Source: Melieria omissa (lineage: Eukaryota > Arthropoda > Insecta > Diptera > Ulidiidae). Taken from it: DNA of 64,000 bases. The stretch covers positions 1,302,001 to 1,366,000 of the forward strand of contig OZ020270.1 in assembly GCA_963971225.1 (NCBI GenBank), read 5' to 3'. Each line of letters starts with the position of its first letter. Position 1 is the first letter of the stretch. Below the pieces are notes generated by a model. That model was not told where the DNA came from and ran no database searches. It worked only from the letters and a program-made list of their open reading frames with translations. Position numbers and translations under genes: made by a program. Positions 45,516 to 56,200 of this stretch are shown in pieces.

Positions 45516-46394
45516 ACACCGTGCGACAAAAATTAAAAAATTCCAAAACACACGAAAAAATCGGTATACTCGCAAAACTAGGGGCCAAACGTAGTAAAAC
45601 TGCGTTTTTAGTTTTTCTCTCTGACATCAGGATTTTTTTTAAAAGGACTTTGAAATTTGAAGGACATGTTTATTTCAAAAAATTATTTTAAAAATTGAGC
45701 GCATTGTAGAATAACAATATGGGTATCAAATGAAAGAGAAAAATCCTTAGAATCTTAAAAAAATAACTTTTTTGGTGTAAAAGGACGAAGAGGTATTGAA
45801 AATGTCCTTTTAAAACTTTATCCTTGAATATCCTTGAAAATTTCCAATATTTTTTTTTTGAAAAAAATATATCTTAAGGACTAATATGTACACTACGACA
45901 TCCTCGAATTTCGTTCTTCTAACTTAAATAGTTAAGGATATAAAACAAAGATATATTGCACCGTACGACAAAAATAAAATATTTAATTAACTCATGTATA
46001 AATCGTTTTGCTGCTAATACTGGAGGTTAAATACACTAATTCTGCAACTTCAAAATTGCGTTTGAACCTAAGTATTTGTTTTCACAAGACATTGAAAATT
46101 TAAAAATTGAGTTTTCTTGAATAAAACTTATCCAAGAGTAACAAGATGAATGCATGAGGATACGTACTTACTGTGATTTTTCTCTTTTATTTGATACCCA
46201 TATTGTTATTCTACAATGCGCTCAATTTTTAAAATAATTTTTTGAAATAAACATGTCCTTCAAATTTCAAAGTCCTTTTAAAAAAAATCCTGATGTCAGA
46301 GAGAAAAACAAAAAACCCAGTTTTACAACGTTTGGCCCCTAGTTTTGCGAGTATACCGATTTTTTCGTGTGTAAAATTTGTTGTCGCACGGTGT
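45516..46394 (+). mobile_element. Inverted-repeat element, 879 bp, ACACCGTGCGAC ends
   Basis: ACACCGTGCGAC and its complement are flanked by TATT (45512-45515 and 46395-46398). The arms are about 230 bp each (to about 45750 and from about 46170). A third, internal copy of the end sequence (GCACCGTACGACAAAAATAA) lies near 45959. There is no transposase. The superfamily is unknown. Confidence 0.8.
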
Positions 46395-46747
46395 TATTGA
46401 TCTTTACTACAAATTCATTTCCTTCATTTATTTCCAAGTGGTGTTCTGATGGTAATGGGGTTATTAGATTCAGGTCTGTTATAACATAGTCTTTTGGAAT
46501 TTTAATTGCAATAATTATTGAGTCATTTTGGTAAGACATTATGCCTACTCTGATTAATTTCAACTTATAGAAATTTATTTCATAAGCTTCTATTTCTGTT
46601 GCTGTTAAAATACCGGGATGTATAGTATTATACCTTGCGGTTGCTATGTTGTCTTGAATGAAGTCGATTTTGTTTTCTATGTAAGCATATTGTCTGTATA
46701 TAACAAATGCCGTGCAATTTCTAAATTTCGTTCCTTTATCTGGTTAA

Positions 46748-47464
46748 GGGGGTCTTCTACCTTGTGGCCTCGTTTTTGATACTGTTTTTTGACAATAGAT
46801 TGTAGGGGAACCAATAATGCAATCAAGGTTCGGTTTTTTGCATTGAATTCGTTTATTTCTATACTTCCAACATTAATTTTTCTGAAATTTTACTGTCTCT
46901 AGTTTGACCGTGATTTGACCTTGAAATGTCCCTTACGAAAAATTTATACTAAAACGGTTGTCACGATTCAGCCCATGAAAGTCGTCTGAAACAAAAAAAC
47001 CAAAATGATTTAGTTTCTTTATGACTTTGGCTATCGTTTGACACGAGGTTTTTGAAAAATTCCAAAATTTCACGAAACAGGCAACAAACAAACAAAAATG
47101 TCTACGTTTTCAAGGTCAAGAATAGCTGTAAAAATCGTTAAAATGAAAAAAATCTAAAAAGCTCGTGTCAAACGATATCCACATGTTGCAAATTTTGATA
47201 TATCACTTTAGTTAATTGATCAATTAGTTCTCGAGATATCTTGCCAACCAGTTGCAAAAACACAACTTTTGGGAAATTGCATTTAAAGTGGCGATGAGCG
47301 CTACGATAACAGCATGCGGAGCTATATTCGATGACTCTAAAAACCCCGAAATAATAAGATTTCGGTTATACCCTTTGAATATTATATTTCTAGTACCTTC
47401 TAGGCCACAAAACTGCAAAAAAAATAGAATCGATTTTTTTGAACCAACAAGGTAGAAGACCCCC
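46748..47464 (+). mobile_element. TTAA element, 717 bp, GGGGGTCTTCTACC ends
   Basis: GGGGGTCTTCTACCTTGT and its complement are flanked by TTAA (46744-46747 and 47465-47468). No transposase is seen. It is inserted in the env remnant. Confidence 0.85.
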
Positions 47465-47667
47465 TTAAATGAATCTTTAATTTTTCTTCTATCATCCTCT
47501 ACAGCGTCTTTTAATACTTTAAATGAATCATTAAAATGTGTATTTATTTTTACTTGATTATTAACGGTTCCAATAATATTATGGTTGTTGTTATCAGTAA
47601 CCTCTAAATGAGCTAAACTTTCTTCTCTATCTGTATCATCTAATACTCCGAATAATCATTTGTCTAT

Positions 47668-48220
47668 TGTACCTATAAAGTAAACCGTAAAAACCGATCG
47701 TCGCGGAGCGTGGTAAATTAAACGCGTTGGGTGCGGTTAGGGTTTTTGGTCTTTATTCTTAGGGTGTTGAATAATAAGTGAGTACAAGAAGTACAATAAA
47801 CATTAAACGACACAAACGGCCGAAGCCGGGGAGCAGAAAATAGGGGGAAATATGAGTACAAAAGGAGAAGGAAAGGAAGGGATTAGAGGTGGGATTGACA
47901 GATCACTTGAGACAGCACTCATTTAGCCATCGCGGCCGCCATTGCATATTGCAATTTTATTATGCCGCGGGCCAGGCGGGCGAAGATGTGATGCAGGTGC
48001 GGGGGTGCCGTCCATCGACGTCTCGTCCTCGAAGGAGTGCTGCTGCAGCGGTTTAGGTGTAGTTACCGACCTGCAAATAGAGTAAGATGTCAGTTTTTTG
48101 GACATAAAATTTTTGAGGCTGACGTCATGAGTATGGGAAAGCGCGGCTAAGCTGCGGGGTTCGCTCAAGCTAAACCCAGGAGAATATGGGAAAATACATA
48201 TATAAATTGGCGGCATTGCC
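47668..48220 (-). other. Possible BEL 3' LTR and flanking DNA
   Basis: A 550-base stretch without a credible gene. A TGTACC start on the plus strand (ACA end on the element's strand) and an AATAAA motif at 47755 on the minus strand fit an LTR end. The other LTR border was not found. Confidence 0.4.
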
Positions 48221-48229
48221 ATTTCTTCG

Positions 48230-48777
48230 AAAGCTATTTGTAAACTAAGCCAACGCCGCTCGGGATAATTGGGTGCACGTAGGGCTCGAGAGAAGCAGGA
48301 GAACCGAGCGAGACTGTCGGTTTGCTCTTCGAGGGGGTGGTGGCAGTCAACCGCTCTTTGATCCGGAATTGGAACTGTTTGAGCAAGAGAATGGCTGGAG
48401 CCGTTCCACCAGAGAGTTGTCTTGTAGTTTATACCCGATCAGTCCGACGTCTGCGGGATTTGCAGCTCTTGAAGCATGTCGCACCGGAGTGGCGACTGTC
48501 CTCTTTTCGGACCCGGGATGGAGTCGGTGCAATGAGGAATTGCGAGGGATTGCAATTTCCGTCAGTTGCTGTGAATGTGGCAGACCTCATTAGAGGCGAA
48601 AGCCATCCTGCGGGGCCGAAACGTTTGGCAACGAAGGGGGAAATTTGCCGGTTTGGAGTGGTGGGTTCAAAGTGATTTTCCATTATTTCCTGGGGTGGAA
48701 ACCCTACGGGATTGAGGGCGGCAATCACTTGTAAAAGGGGTTTCTTTAGTGCGGGAAGAAGGGCGGTCCAGTATGCA
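48230..48777 (-). pseudogene. BEL/Pao pol remnant
   Basis: Frame-broken pieces resemble the region after the BEL reverse transcriptase: VAKRFGPAGWLSPLM, ANPADVG and DNSLWWNG (the last after a frameshift). No catalytic RT or integrase core remains, so most of pol is deleted. Confidence 0.55.
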
Positions 48778-48998
48778 AGTTAGCGTAAGAGCGAACCCGC
48801 CTGAGTAGCCACGCTGTGCTACGTTGGCGACCGCTGGTCCAGTCAACGATCGGTATGCAGCGGCTACATCGCGCTGACACGGCACTACGTGATTCGCTGG
48901 CGACCGCCGTTGGACGGCGAAATAGGATATGCGGCGCAAATAGCTGTGTAAAGACCAATAGATACAACATTAAATAATTAATGCAGCACTAAATAATT
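48778..48998 (+). repeat. 5' LTR (221 bp, internally deleted)
   Basis: It matches the 3' LTR except for about 146 bp missing after AGCTGTGT (48944) and a few substitutions (for example CGCTGGT against AGCTGCA). The missing stretch is bounded by TGT in the longer copy. AATAGATACA here corresponds to AATAAATACA in the 3' LTR, so the putative polyadenylation motif is changed. Confidence 0.85.
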
Positions 48999-49009
48999 GG
49001 CGCCCAACC
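48998..49009 (+). other. Primer binding site, tRNA-Lys type
   Basis: TGGCGCCCAACC overlaps the last base of the LTR. The first 11 bases are complementary to the tRNA-Lys 3' end; later bases do not match, a short pairing as known for Gypsy-type errantiviruses. Confidence 0.75.
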
Positions 49010-49023
49010 AGGAAACGGACAAT

Positions 49024-49132
49024 CAAGCAACTTTACTTCAACAAGCAACTTTACTTCAACGAGCAACTTTACTTCAACAAGCAACTTTACTTCAACAAGT
49101 AACTTTGCTTAAATCCAGCAACTTTACTTCAA
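49024..49132 (+). repeat. Leader tandem repeat, 18-bp unit, six copies
   Basis: CAAGCAACTTTACTTCAA repeats from 49024; copies 1, 2 and 4 are identical, copy 3 has one change, and copies 5 and 6 are more diverged. It lies between primer site and gag, where Gypsy itself has its insulator repeats. Confidence 0.9.
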
Positions 49133-49778
49133 GCGACACAGCGAGCGAGACGCGGCAACTTGGAAATTGAGAACAGCAAAATGTTATTCCTAGAGAACAT
49201 GTAAGTGGAATGTTTAAGCAAAAGGTCTTTAGATCGTACGAAATCTCAGTGAAAATAAAACTAATAAAATAGTGAAAATAATTGTGAATTGTGAATTAAT
49301 TGTGAAAAAGTTAATTAACGGTCTCTACGGTAGCACCCCTATGAGCGATAGTGACCTAGAATCCTTATTTGAAGTTTTAAGAATAGAGGACAATAAATGC
49401 AAAGTTAAAATGAGCACAAGTGAGATAGCTAAGCTATTAGAGGTAGCAGTGTGCACAGCGTTAGAGGCGCAGAAAGCCGATTTCGATAGGAAAATAGAGG
49501 AACTGTCGAAGAAGTTCACAAATCTATCAGCAAATGTAGTTGAGGTAGAAACCTACGAGGATGTAAAAATCCTCGCCGGCATACCGGAATGCCATGAAAG
49601 TTTGGATATTGTGAAATCTCTGCCGGAGTTCGAAGGCAGGCAAGATAGTTACGTGTCGTGGCGGCAAGCAGCGCACACAGCGTACAAACTTTATAAAGAA
49701 TTTGATGGAAGTTCTAAACATTATCAGGCAGTGGCGGTGATCAGGAATAAAATACGCGGTGCTGCGGACGCAGTACTA

Positions 49779-50291
49779 CATGGGCTGAAAAGTCTTTGGC
49801 CTGACATAGAGATGGCGCCAAAAATTAAGAATTATTGTATTGTACATGGAAAACCATCCTTAACTTAGATTCTGTCAAAGTTTCATGACATTTGGTTGAC
49901 TCGTTTTCAAGTTATTGCTTTCGAAGTGACGCTACCTCTGAATTTTTGTAAACAATGGAAAAAAGTGAATTTCGTGTTTTGATAAAACATTGCTATTTGA
50001 TGGGCAAAAATACAGATGTATTATAACATTTATCAAGCCATGCTTTTGTTTCCACTGTATTTTTGCCCATCAAATAGCAATGTTTTATCAAAACACGAAA
50101 TTCACTTTTTTCCATTGTTTACAAAAATTCAGAGGTAGCGTCACTTCGAAAGCAATAACTTGAAAACGAGTCAACCAAATGTCATGAAACTTTGACAGAA
50201 TCTAAGTTAAGGATGGTTTTCCATGTACAACACAATAATTCTTAATTTTTGGCGCCATCTCTATATCAGGCCAAAGACTTTTCAGCCCATG
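49779..50291 (+). mobile_element. Hairpin (palindromic) MITE, 513 bp
   Basis: CATGGGCTGAAAAGTC at 49779 and its complement ending at 50291 are flanked by TA. The two arms, about 230 bp each, are almost perfect complements, separated by a loop of about 50 bp near 50010-50060. The TA duplication suggests the mariner/Tc1 superfamily. No coding content. Confidence 0.9.
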
Positions 50292-51153
50292 TAGTATTAG
50301 CCTCTTTTAACACTCCCCTCAATTTTAAGGCGATCATATCGCGACTTGATTTTACTTATGCCGACAAGCGGCCGGCATATTTAATCGAACAAGAACTCGG
50401 CACCTTACGTCAGGGAAGCAATACAGTGCTCCAATTCTATGACGAGGTGGAACGAAAATTATTTCTTCTGACAAATAAAACTCTTATGACCTACGACAAA
50501 GACTTGTCTAGGTCGATGAACGAAAAGTATCGGGCCGACGCCCTTCGTATTTTTATTTCTGGTCTAAAAAAACCATTATCCGATATTCTTTTTGCATCCC
50601 GTCCCTCCGATCTACCATCAGCGCTGGCCCTAGCCCAAGAGGTCGAGGCCAATCACGAGCGCTACGTTTTCGCGTCAACCTTTGCGAACAGAAATGGGGA
50701 TGCTAGAAAACAGGAGGAAATCTCCAAAAATCAACAGAAACATTTGTTTTCTCACAAAACGGCCCAGGGAACGCCCGTCCAACAAAAAACACCGTACTAT
50801 ATTAGAAATCCTACAAAGCGGACGGAGGAGAACGAGCCAATGGATGTGGACCCATCCACTTCTCGTTTCCGTACGGCAACACAATTCCAACAGCAGGGAA
50901 ACATGGGCACCCAAACACAACACTATAGCGAAAACAACGCACACGGTTTTCGGCAAATTCCTAGTAACAGGTACTCACACAACCGGGGCCAGCAGTTCAA
51001 GCGGGAAGCAACTTCCGATAGAAATACTAGACCTAAACAACAGAGGCTCAATCACCTGGAGCAGGAAAACCTATCGACTCCACATCAGAAGTACACCGAT
51101 GAGGCAGAGGTCGAGGTGGATGAGGTAGAGTCAAAGGACACTGACCTCGTCAA

Positions 51154-51160
51154 TTTTTTA
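51154..51160 (+). promoter_or_regulatory. Probable -1 frameshift heptamer TTTTTTA
   Basis: The gag frame reads T TTT TTA, the exact phase of the classic slippery heptamer, followed by GGGG. The -1 frame is open here and leads directly into the protease. The gag stop follows 27 bases later. No strong stem-loop was noticed just downstream. Confidence 0.75.
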
Positions 51161-53187
51161 GGGGAAACTCCCTGCTGCCGTATGTAAGCCGTACGCTAGC
51201 AGGTAGGGAAATTAAATGTTTAATTAATACAGGGGCCTCGAAAAATTACATTAAGCCCCTCGCAGATTTGAAACATATTTTACCAGTGAGTTCACCCTTT
51301 CTGGTCAAATCTATACATGGCCATACCACTATACAAGAAAAATGCCTAATAAATATCTTTGGAGTAAATTCGAAATTCTTTATTTTTTATTTTACTCAAC
51401 TTTCGACGGAATAATTGGCCTTGACCTACTAAATAGAGTCAAAGCAGGAATAGACCTAAGGAAGAAAGAAATTAGTATCGAGTCCAGAACGGAAAAGATA
51501 CAATTTCTTAAATGTGACGATGTACATTTTTTGAATATTGACGATACAGACGTACCTGCAGATGCAAGAGAACAATTCGATAAAATGTTGAGAAACAGGG
51601 CGAAGGTATTTGCTGATCCAAATGAGGCATTGCCATATAATACTAATATTGTTGCTATCATTCGCACGGGGAACAATGATCCTATCTATTCCAAGCTATA
51701 CCCATACCCAATGGGCGTAGCCGGTTTCGTTAATGCAGAAGTAAAAAACTTCTAGCAGATGGCATCATCAGACCATCTAGATCCCCCTACAACAACCCAC
51801 TTTGGGTTGTCGACAAAAAAGGCGTCGACCAACTAGGCAATAAAAAGAAACGTCTAGTAGTAGATTTCCGAAAACTTAACCAGAAAACGGTCGATGACAA
51901 GTACCCCATACCTAACATTACTGCTATACTCTCAAATATGGGAAAGGCAAAGTATTTCACAACACTTGATTTAAAGTCAGGATTCCACCAGATCGAGCTT
52001 GCAGAGCGTGATCGAAAGAAAACCGCGTTCTCTGTGAATAACGGGAAGTACGAATTCTGTAGACTTCCCTTCGGACTGAAGAACGCTCCGAGTATTTTTC
52101 AGAGGGCAATAGATGATGTCCTCAGGGAGCAGATTGGTAAAACCTGTCAGGTGTACGTCGATGATGTAATCATCTTTTCTGAAAATAAAGAGGATCATAT
52201 AAACCATATCGATTGGGTCCTCAGGAAGTTGTATGAGGCTAACATGAGGGTTTCGGACGAAAAGTCCCATTTTTTCAAAACTCGCGTAGAATATCTTAGA
52301 TTTACCGTCTCAAAAGGAGGTATCATGCGATACCAACCACACTTTTCGGACTCAGATCTTTCCTGGGTCTTGCCAGTTATTACAGATGCTTCGTGAAAGG
52401 TTTCGCCAGCCTAGCAAAGCCATTGACAGACCTATTAAAAGGCGAAATGGCAAGATAGGCATAAATCAATCAAAGAAGGTAGATATCTCTTTAAAGGAAA
52501 ATGAACTTTCAGCGTTCACTAAACTGAAAGAAATCCTAGTATCAGAGGATGTCACCTTAATGTACCCTGATTATACGAAGACATTCGATCTTACGACGGA
52601 TGCTTCATCCTTTGGTTTGGGTGCTGTCCTCTCTCAGGGAGGAAAGCCCATTACCATGATTTCTCGGACATTGAAAGACAACGAGTTGCACTTCGCGACA
52701 AACGAAAGGGAACTTTTAGCTATAGTGTGGGCACTAAAATGCCTCCGAAATTACCTCTATGGTGTGAAGACTCTAAATATTTATACCGATCACCAACCTC
52801 TTACGTTCGCGGTTTCAGACCGAAATCCGAACGCCAAAATAAAGCGTTGGAAAGCGTTTGTTGACGAACACAACGCAAACATAATTTATAAACCGGGAAA
52901 GGAAAATTACGTCGCTGATGCACTATCACGGCAACACAACCACGCTCTGGAAGAGTGCGCAAACTCCGATTTTGCCACAATTCACAGCGAGGAGTCTCTC
53001 ACGTACACGATCGAAACGACCGACAAACCCGTAAACTGCTTCAGAAACCAGATTCTACTTGTAGAATCCGAATTCCCTTCCCATCATACTCTCATAATTT
53101 TCGGGAGGAAAATTCGACATGAAATTAGTTTTTCGGATAATGAAAATCTTTTGGATCAATTAATGGATGTAGTTAATCCAGAGATAG
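51161..53187 (+). pseudogene. pol: Errantivirus-type Pol: protease, RT, RNase H
   Basis: Protease near 51225: the active site reads LINTGASKNYI, with Asn in place of the catalytic Asp. RT: FTTLDLKSGFHQIEL and YVDDVIIFS (51938-52200) after a frameshift near 51740; another shift and small loss occur near 52330. RNase H: LTTDASSFGLGAVLSQ and YTDHQPLTF in the frame 52386-53187. Copy C interrupts it at 53188; integrase follows at 58706. Non-functional. Confidence 0.9.
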
Positions 53188-53293
53188 GTTAGGTTAGGTT
53201 ACGGAAGGGGTGTGTGCGGCAAGCACTTCCACTCGGAGACCCTGTTGGGTCCATTGTGAATCCCTTCATTTTCGGAGAAACCGGTGCCTTCTT

Positions 53294-56200
53294 CTATCTG
53301 TTGGGATCCCTGTAGATCCAGGCGGGATCTTTTGGGAACCATTTGGTCTTGGCGAGGAAATTGTGTAGATCGGTAATCTGTGCGTCTGCTACCTCCGCTA
53401 GCCCATCAAAGAACCTTGCCCCAAGAGTCTGGAGCCGTCGTCCTTGTAGTGATGGGCAGTGGCATAGCAGATGCTCGACCGATTCTACTGCATCCTCGTC
53501 TCCGCAGCTCCTGCATAAATCGTCGGTCGCCAAACGCCATTTGCATAGCATGACACCAATGGCGCAGTGACCTGTGATTACCCCCGTGACCATGCGTACA
53601 GCATGCTTGTCGAGGAGCAGAAGGCTCTTAGTTTTTCTCGCGTTGAGCGCCGGCCACAGGGTACGTGCAATCCTGCAGTCGCACCTACTTGTCCAGGCTC
53701 TGTTTGTAGCTCGTGTGAGCCACTCCCCTATTGAACCCATCATAGCAGAGATCGGTGGTAGCACCGCGTTGACCGCCTCGCTGGCTGGCATCGCTGACCC
53801 TGCACGGGCTAATTCGTCCGCCTGCTCGTTCCCTTCGATATTGCTATGTCCGGGAACCCAGCACAGACGGACCCTGCACTGTCTTATGCCATCCAGTGCT
53901 TTCCGACAGTCTAGTACTACCTTTGATTTCACTACGGTGGATTCAATTGCTTTAAGAGCAGCTTGGCTATCAACACAAATGACGGCCGCACTAAGTGCCG
54001 TGTGTTTTATGTGTTCCGCTGCTTTCATGATGGCGAAAACCTCCGACTGGAAAACGCTGCAATAGTCTGGTAGTCTGTACGACCAGTAGACATTTTGCGT
54101 TTCGCAGTAGACACCCGCACCGGTCCCATCCCCTGTCTTCGAGCCGTCGGTAAAGTAGACTCCCGCAGAGTCTTCCACCTCGGGCTGTTGCCAGTTGTCT
54201 CTGGAGGGATAATCGATGGGGATCTTCAATTTGCAGTCGCTGCGCTTTACCAGGAAATCAGTAGCCTTACCTAGAAGACCTTGTCCGGTAGAGCTAGTCA
54301 TTAGAGCATTCAGAATGCTGGAATGTCCATAGTTGCCTGGCTTCAGCTGGTTAGACTCCCTCAGCCTGAGGATTGTCTTTGCTGCGCTGGCCTTTACGAA
54401 CAAGTCCACTGGGGGAAGGTGCAGAAACAATTCCAGGGCCATCCGTGGAGCGCTTTTTGCCGCCCCTGTGATTGCCAAGGTGGCAAGTCTCTGCACTTTC
54501 TCCAGATTGCTTCGGTTGCTCTTTTTGTCAATAGCTGGCCACCATACATGAGAACCATAGGTAATGATGGGTCTGATAACCGCAGTGTACATCCAATGGA
54601 CGATATACGGTTTTAATCCCCATTTTTTACCAAAGGCTCCCCTGCAGGCATACAGCGCGTTGAATCCCTTTTTCATTCTTTCCTCAATGTTTCGCTTCCA
54701 CGAAAGTTTTGAGTCCAGAATAATGCCAAGATATTTGGCCTCTTTTGATAGCTTCAGGGGATGCCCGTCCACACAGGGAAGAGCGAATTCCTGAATCTTC
54801 GTTTTCTTGGTGAACAGGACTAGTTCGGTCTTTTTGGGATTTATCCCGAGGCCGTTGTCCCTCGCCCACGCTGCCAAATCAGCCAATGAGGATTCCATCA
54901 GCTCACTGATAGTTGGCAGAAATTTGCCATGTATCATGATGACGATGTCGTCCGCATAGGCCACTATTCTAATGCGTCTTCTCTGAAAGACTTTTAGAAT
55001 CTCATCTACTACCAGTAGCCACAAAAGAGGGGAAAGCACCCCACCTTGGGGTGTACCTCTTGTGGCTCTCCTTCTGATGGAAGCCGGTCCTATCGTTGAG
55101 TTGATTATCCTGTCTTGCAGCATAGTTCCAACCCAATCGATAACGAAGCTTTCCACACTATGAGCACGAAGTGCCTCTATTATGGCCTCAGTGGTGACAT
55201 TGTTGAAAGCTCCCTCTATATCGAGGAAAGCCGCCATTGTGTACTCCCTTAAGGCCAACGAATTCTCTATGGGGGCAACTACGCTGTGCAGTGCACTGTC
55301 TACCGACCTCCCCTGGAGGTAGGCATGTTGTGCATTGCAGAGCTCAGAAGCTAGCCCCCGGTTGTCTCTTATATATCTGTCCAGCAGCCTCTCCAGCGTT
55401 TTCAATAAGAATGAGGAGAGGCTGATGGGTCTATAGTCTTTAGCCGTGGTGTGGCTGGGTTTTCCTGCCTTTGGTATAAAGACTACTTTGACCTCTCTCC
55501 ACTGCTTTGGCACTACATTCCCTAATAAGCATCCCTTAAAGATGTTTACAAGGGGTTGCAGAATACAGTCTCCGGCCTGTTGTAGCATTGCTGGAATGAT
55601 ACCGTCAGGCCCTGCGGACTTGTAGGGGTCAAACGACCTTATGGCCCATTCGACCTTATCCTTGTCCACTATTTTGGCAACAGCTTCCGGTGGTGTGGTT
55701 GTTCCGAGTTGCTCTGGGAGATTATCCGAGTCAATAGGAACATGACACTGGGGAAAGTGTGCCTCCATTAGAGCCACGAGCGAATCTTCACTTGACTCCG
55801 TCCATGATCCGTCCGGCTTGCGGATGCAGCTAAGAGCACAGTGCTGCTTAGACAGGACTTTCCTTAGCCTGGACGCCTCGTTGACACAGTCTATCGATTC
55901 GCAGAAGGTTCTCCACGATTCTCTTTTGGCTTTGCAAATAGCCTTCTTGAAGGCGTTGAAACTGGATCGGTATGCGTTCCAGTCCCTTGTCTCTCCACTT
56001 AATTTTGCTCTATTGAACAGTCGCCTTGTCTCCTGACGTAGTAGTCGAAGCTCAGGATTCCACCAGCTGTCGCTGTGCTTCCTCTTGACTCGACTTACCG
56101 TACAGGAAGACTTAAAGGCTGCGTTCAAAGTGCCCGTTAGGAGTTCAACCGAGTTCTCAATCGCGCGCTTGTCTGTGGCTGGGGCGAAACGTTTCGGCCT

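Larger units (their letters stand above)
45003..47667 (-). pseudogene. Errantivirus-type envelope gene, interrupted remnant
   Basis: The C-terminal piece (from 45511 leftward to the stop at 45003) has NNTYIYEKDAILRNLKFSKN and a hydrophobic membrane segment (LMIILAIVTVIVIVIV) followed by a basic tail, as in Gypsy env proteins. The next part upstream (46399-46740) has LITPLPSEHHLEINEGNEF; a weaker env-like part lies at 47470-47667. Two transposons (45516-46394 and 46748-47464) interrupt it, and the BEL-type element cuts it near 47668. Its pol and LTRs are not visible here. Confidence 0.65.
49341..51187 (+). pseudogene. gag: Errantivirus-type Gag, interrupted by a hairpin element
   Basis: ATG at 49341 (MSDSDLESLFEVLR) opens the frame to 49776. 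It resumes at 50294 after removal of the hairpin element and one TA, in the correct phase. The second part has capsid-like sequence (ISRLDFTYADKRPAYLIEQE and LTNKTLMTYDKDLSRSMNEK) and a Gln/Asn-rich C-terminus without a CCHC knuckle, as in other errantiviruses. Stop at 51185-51187. Apart from the insertion the frame is open. Confidence 0.85.

Noticed and set aside
48273..48970. Frames of about 90-117 codons before and in the errantivirus 5' LTR
   Set aside because: They are antisense to BEL pol remnants or lie in the LTR, and lack domains.
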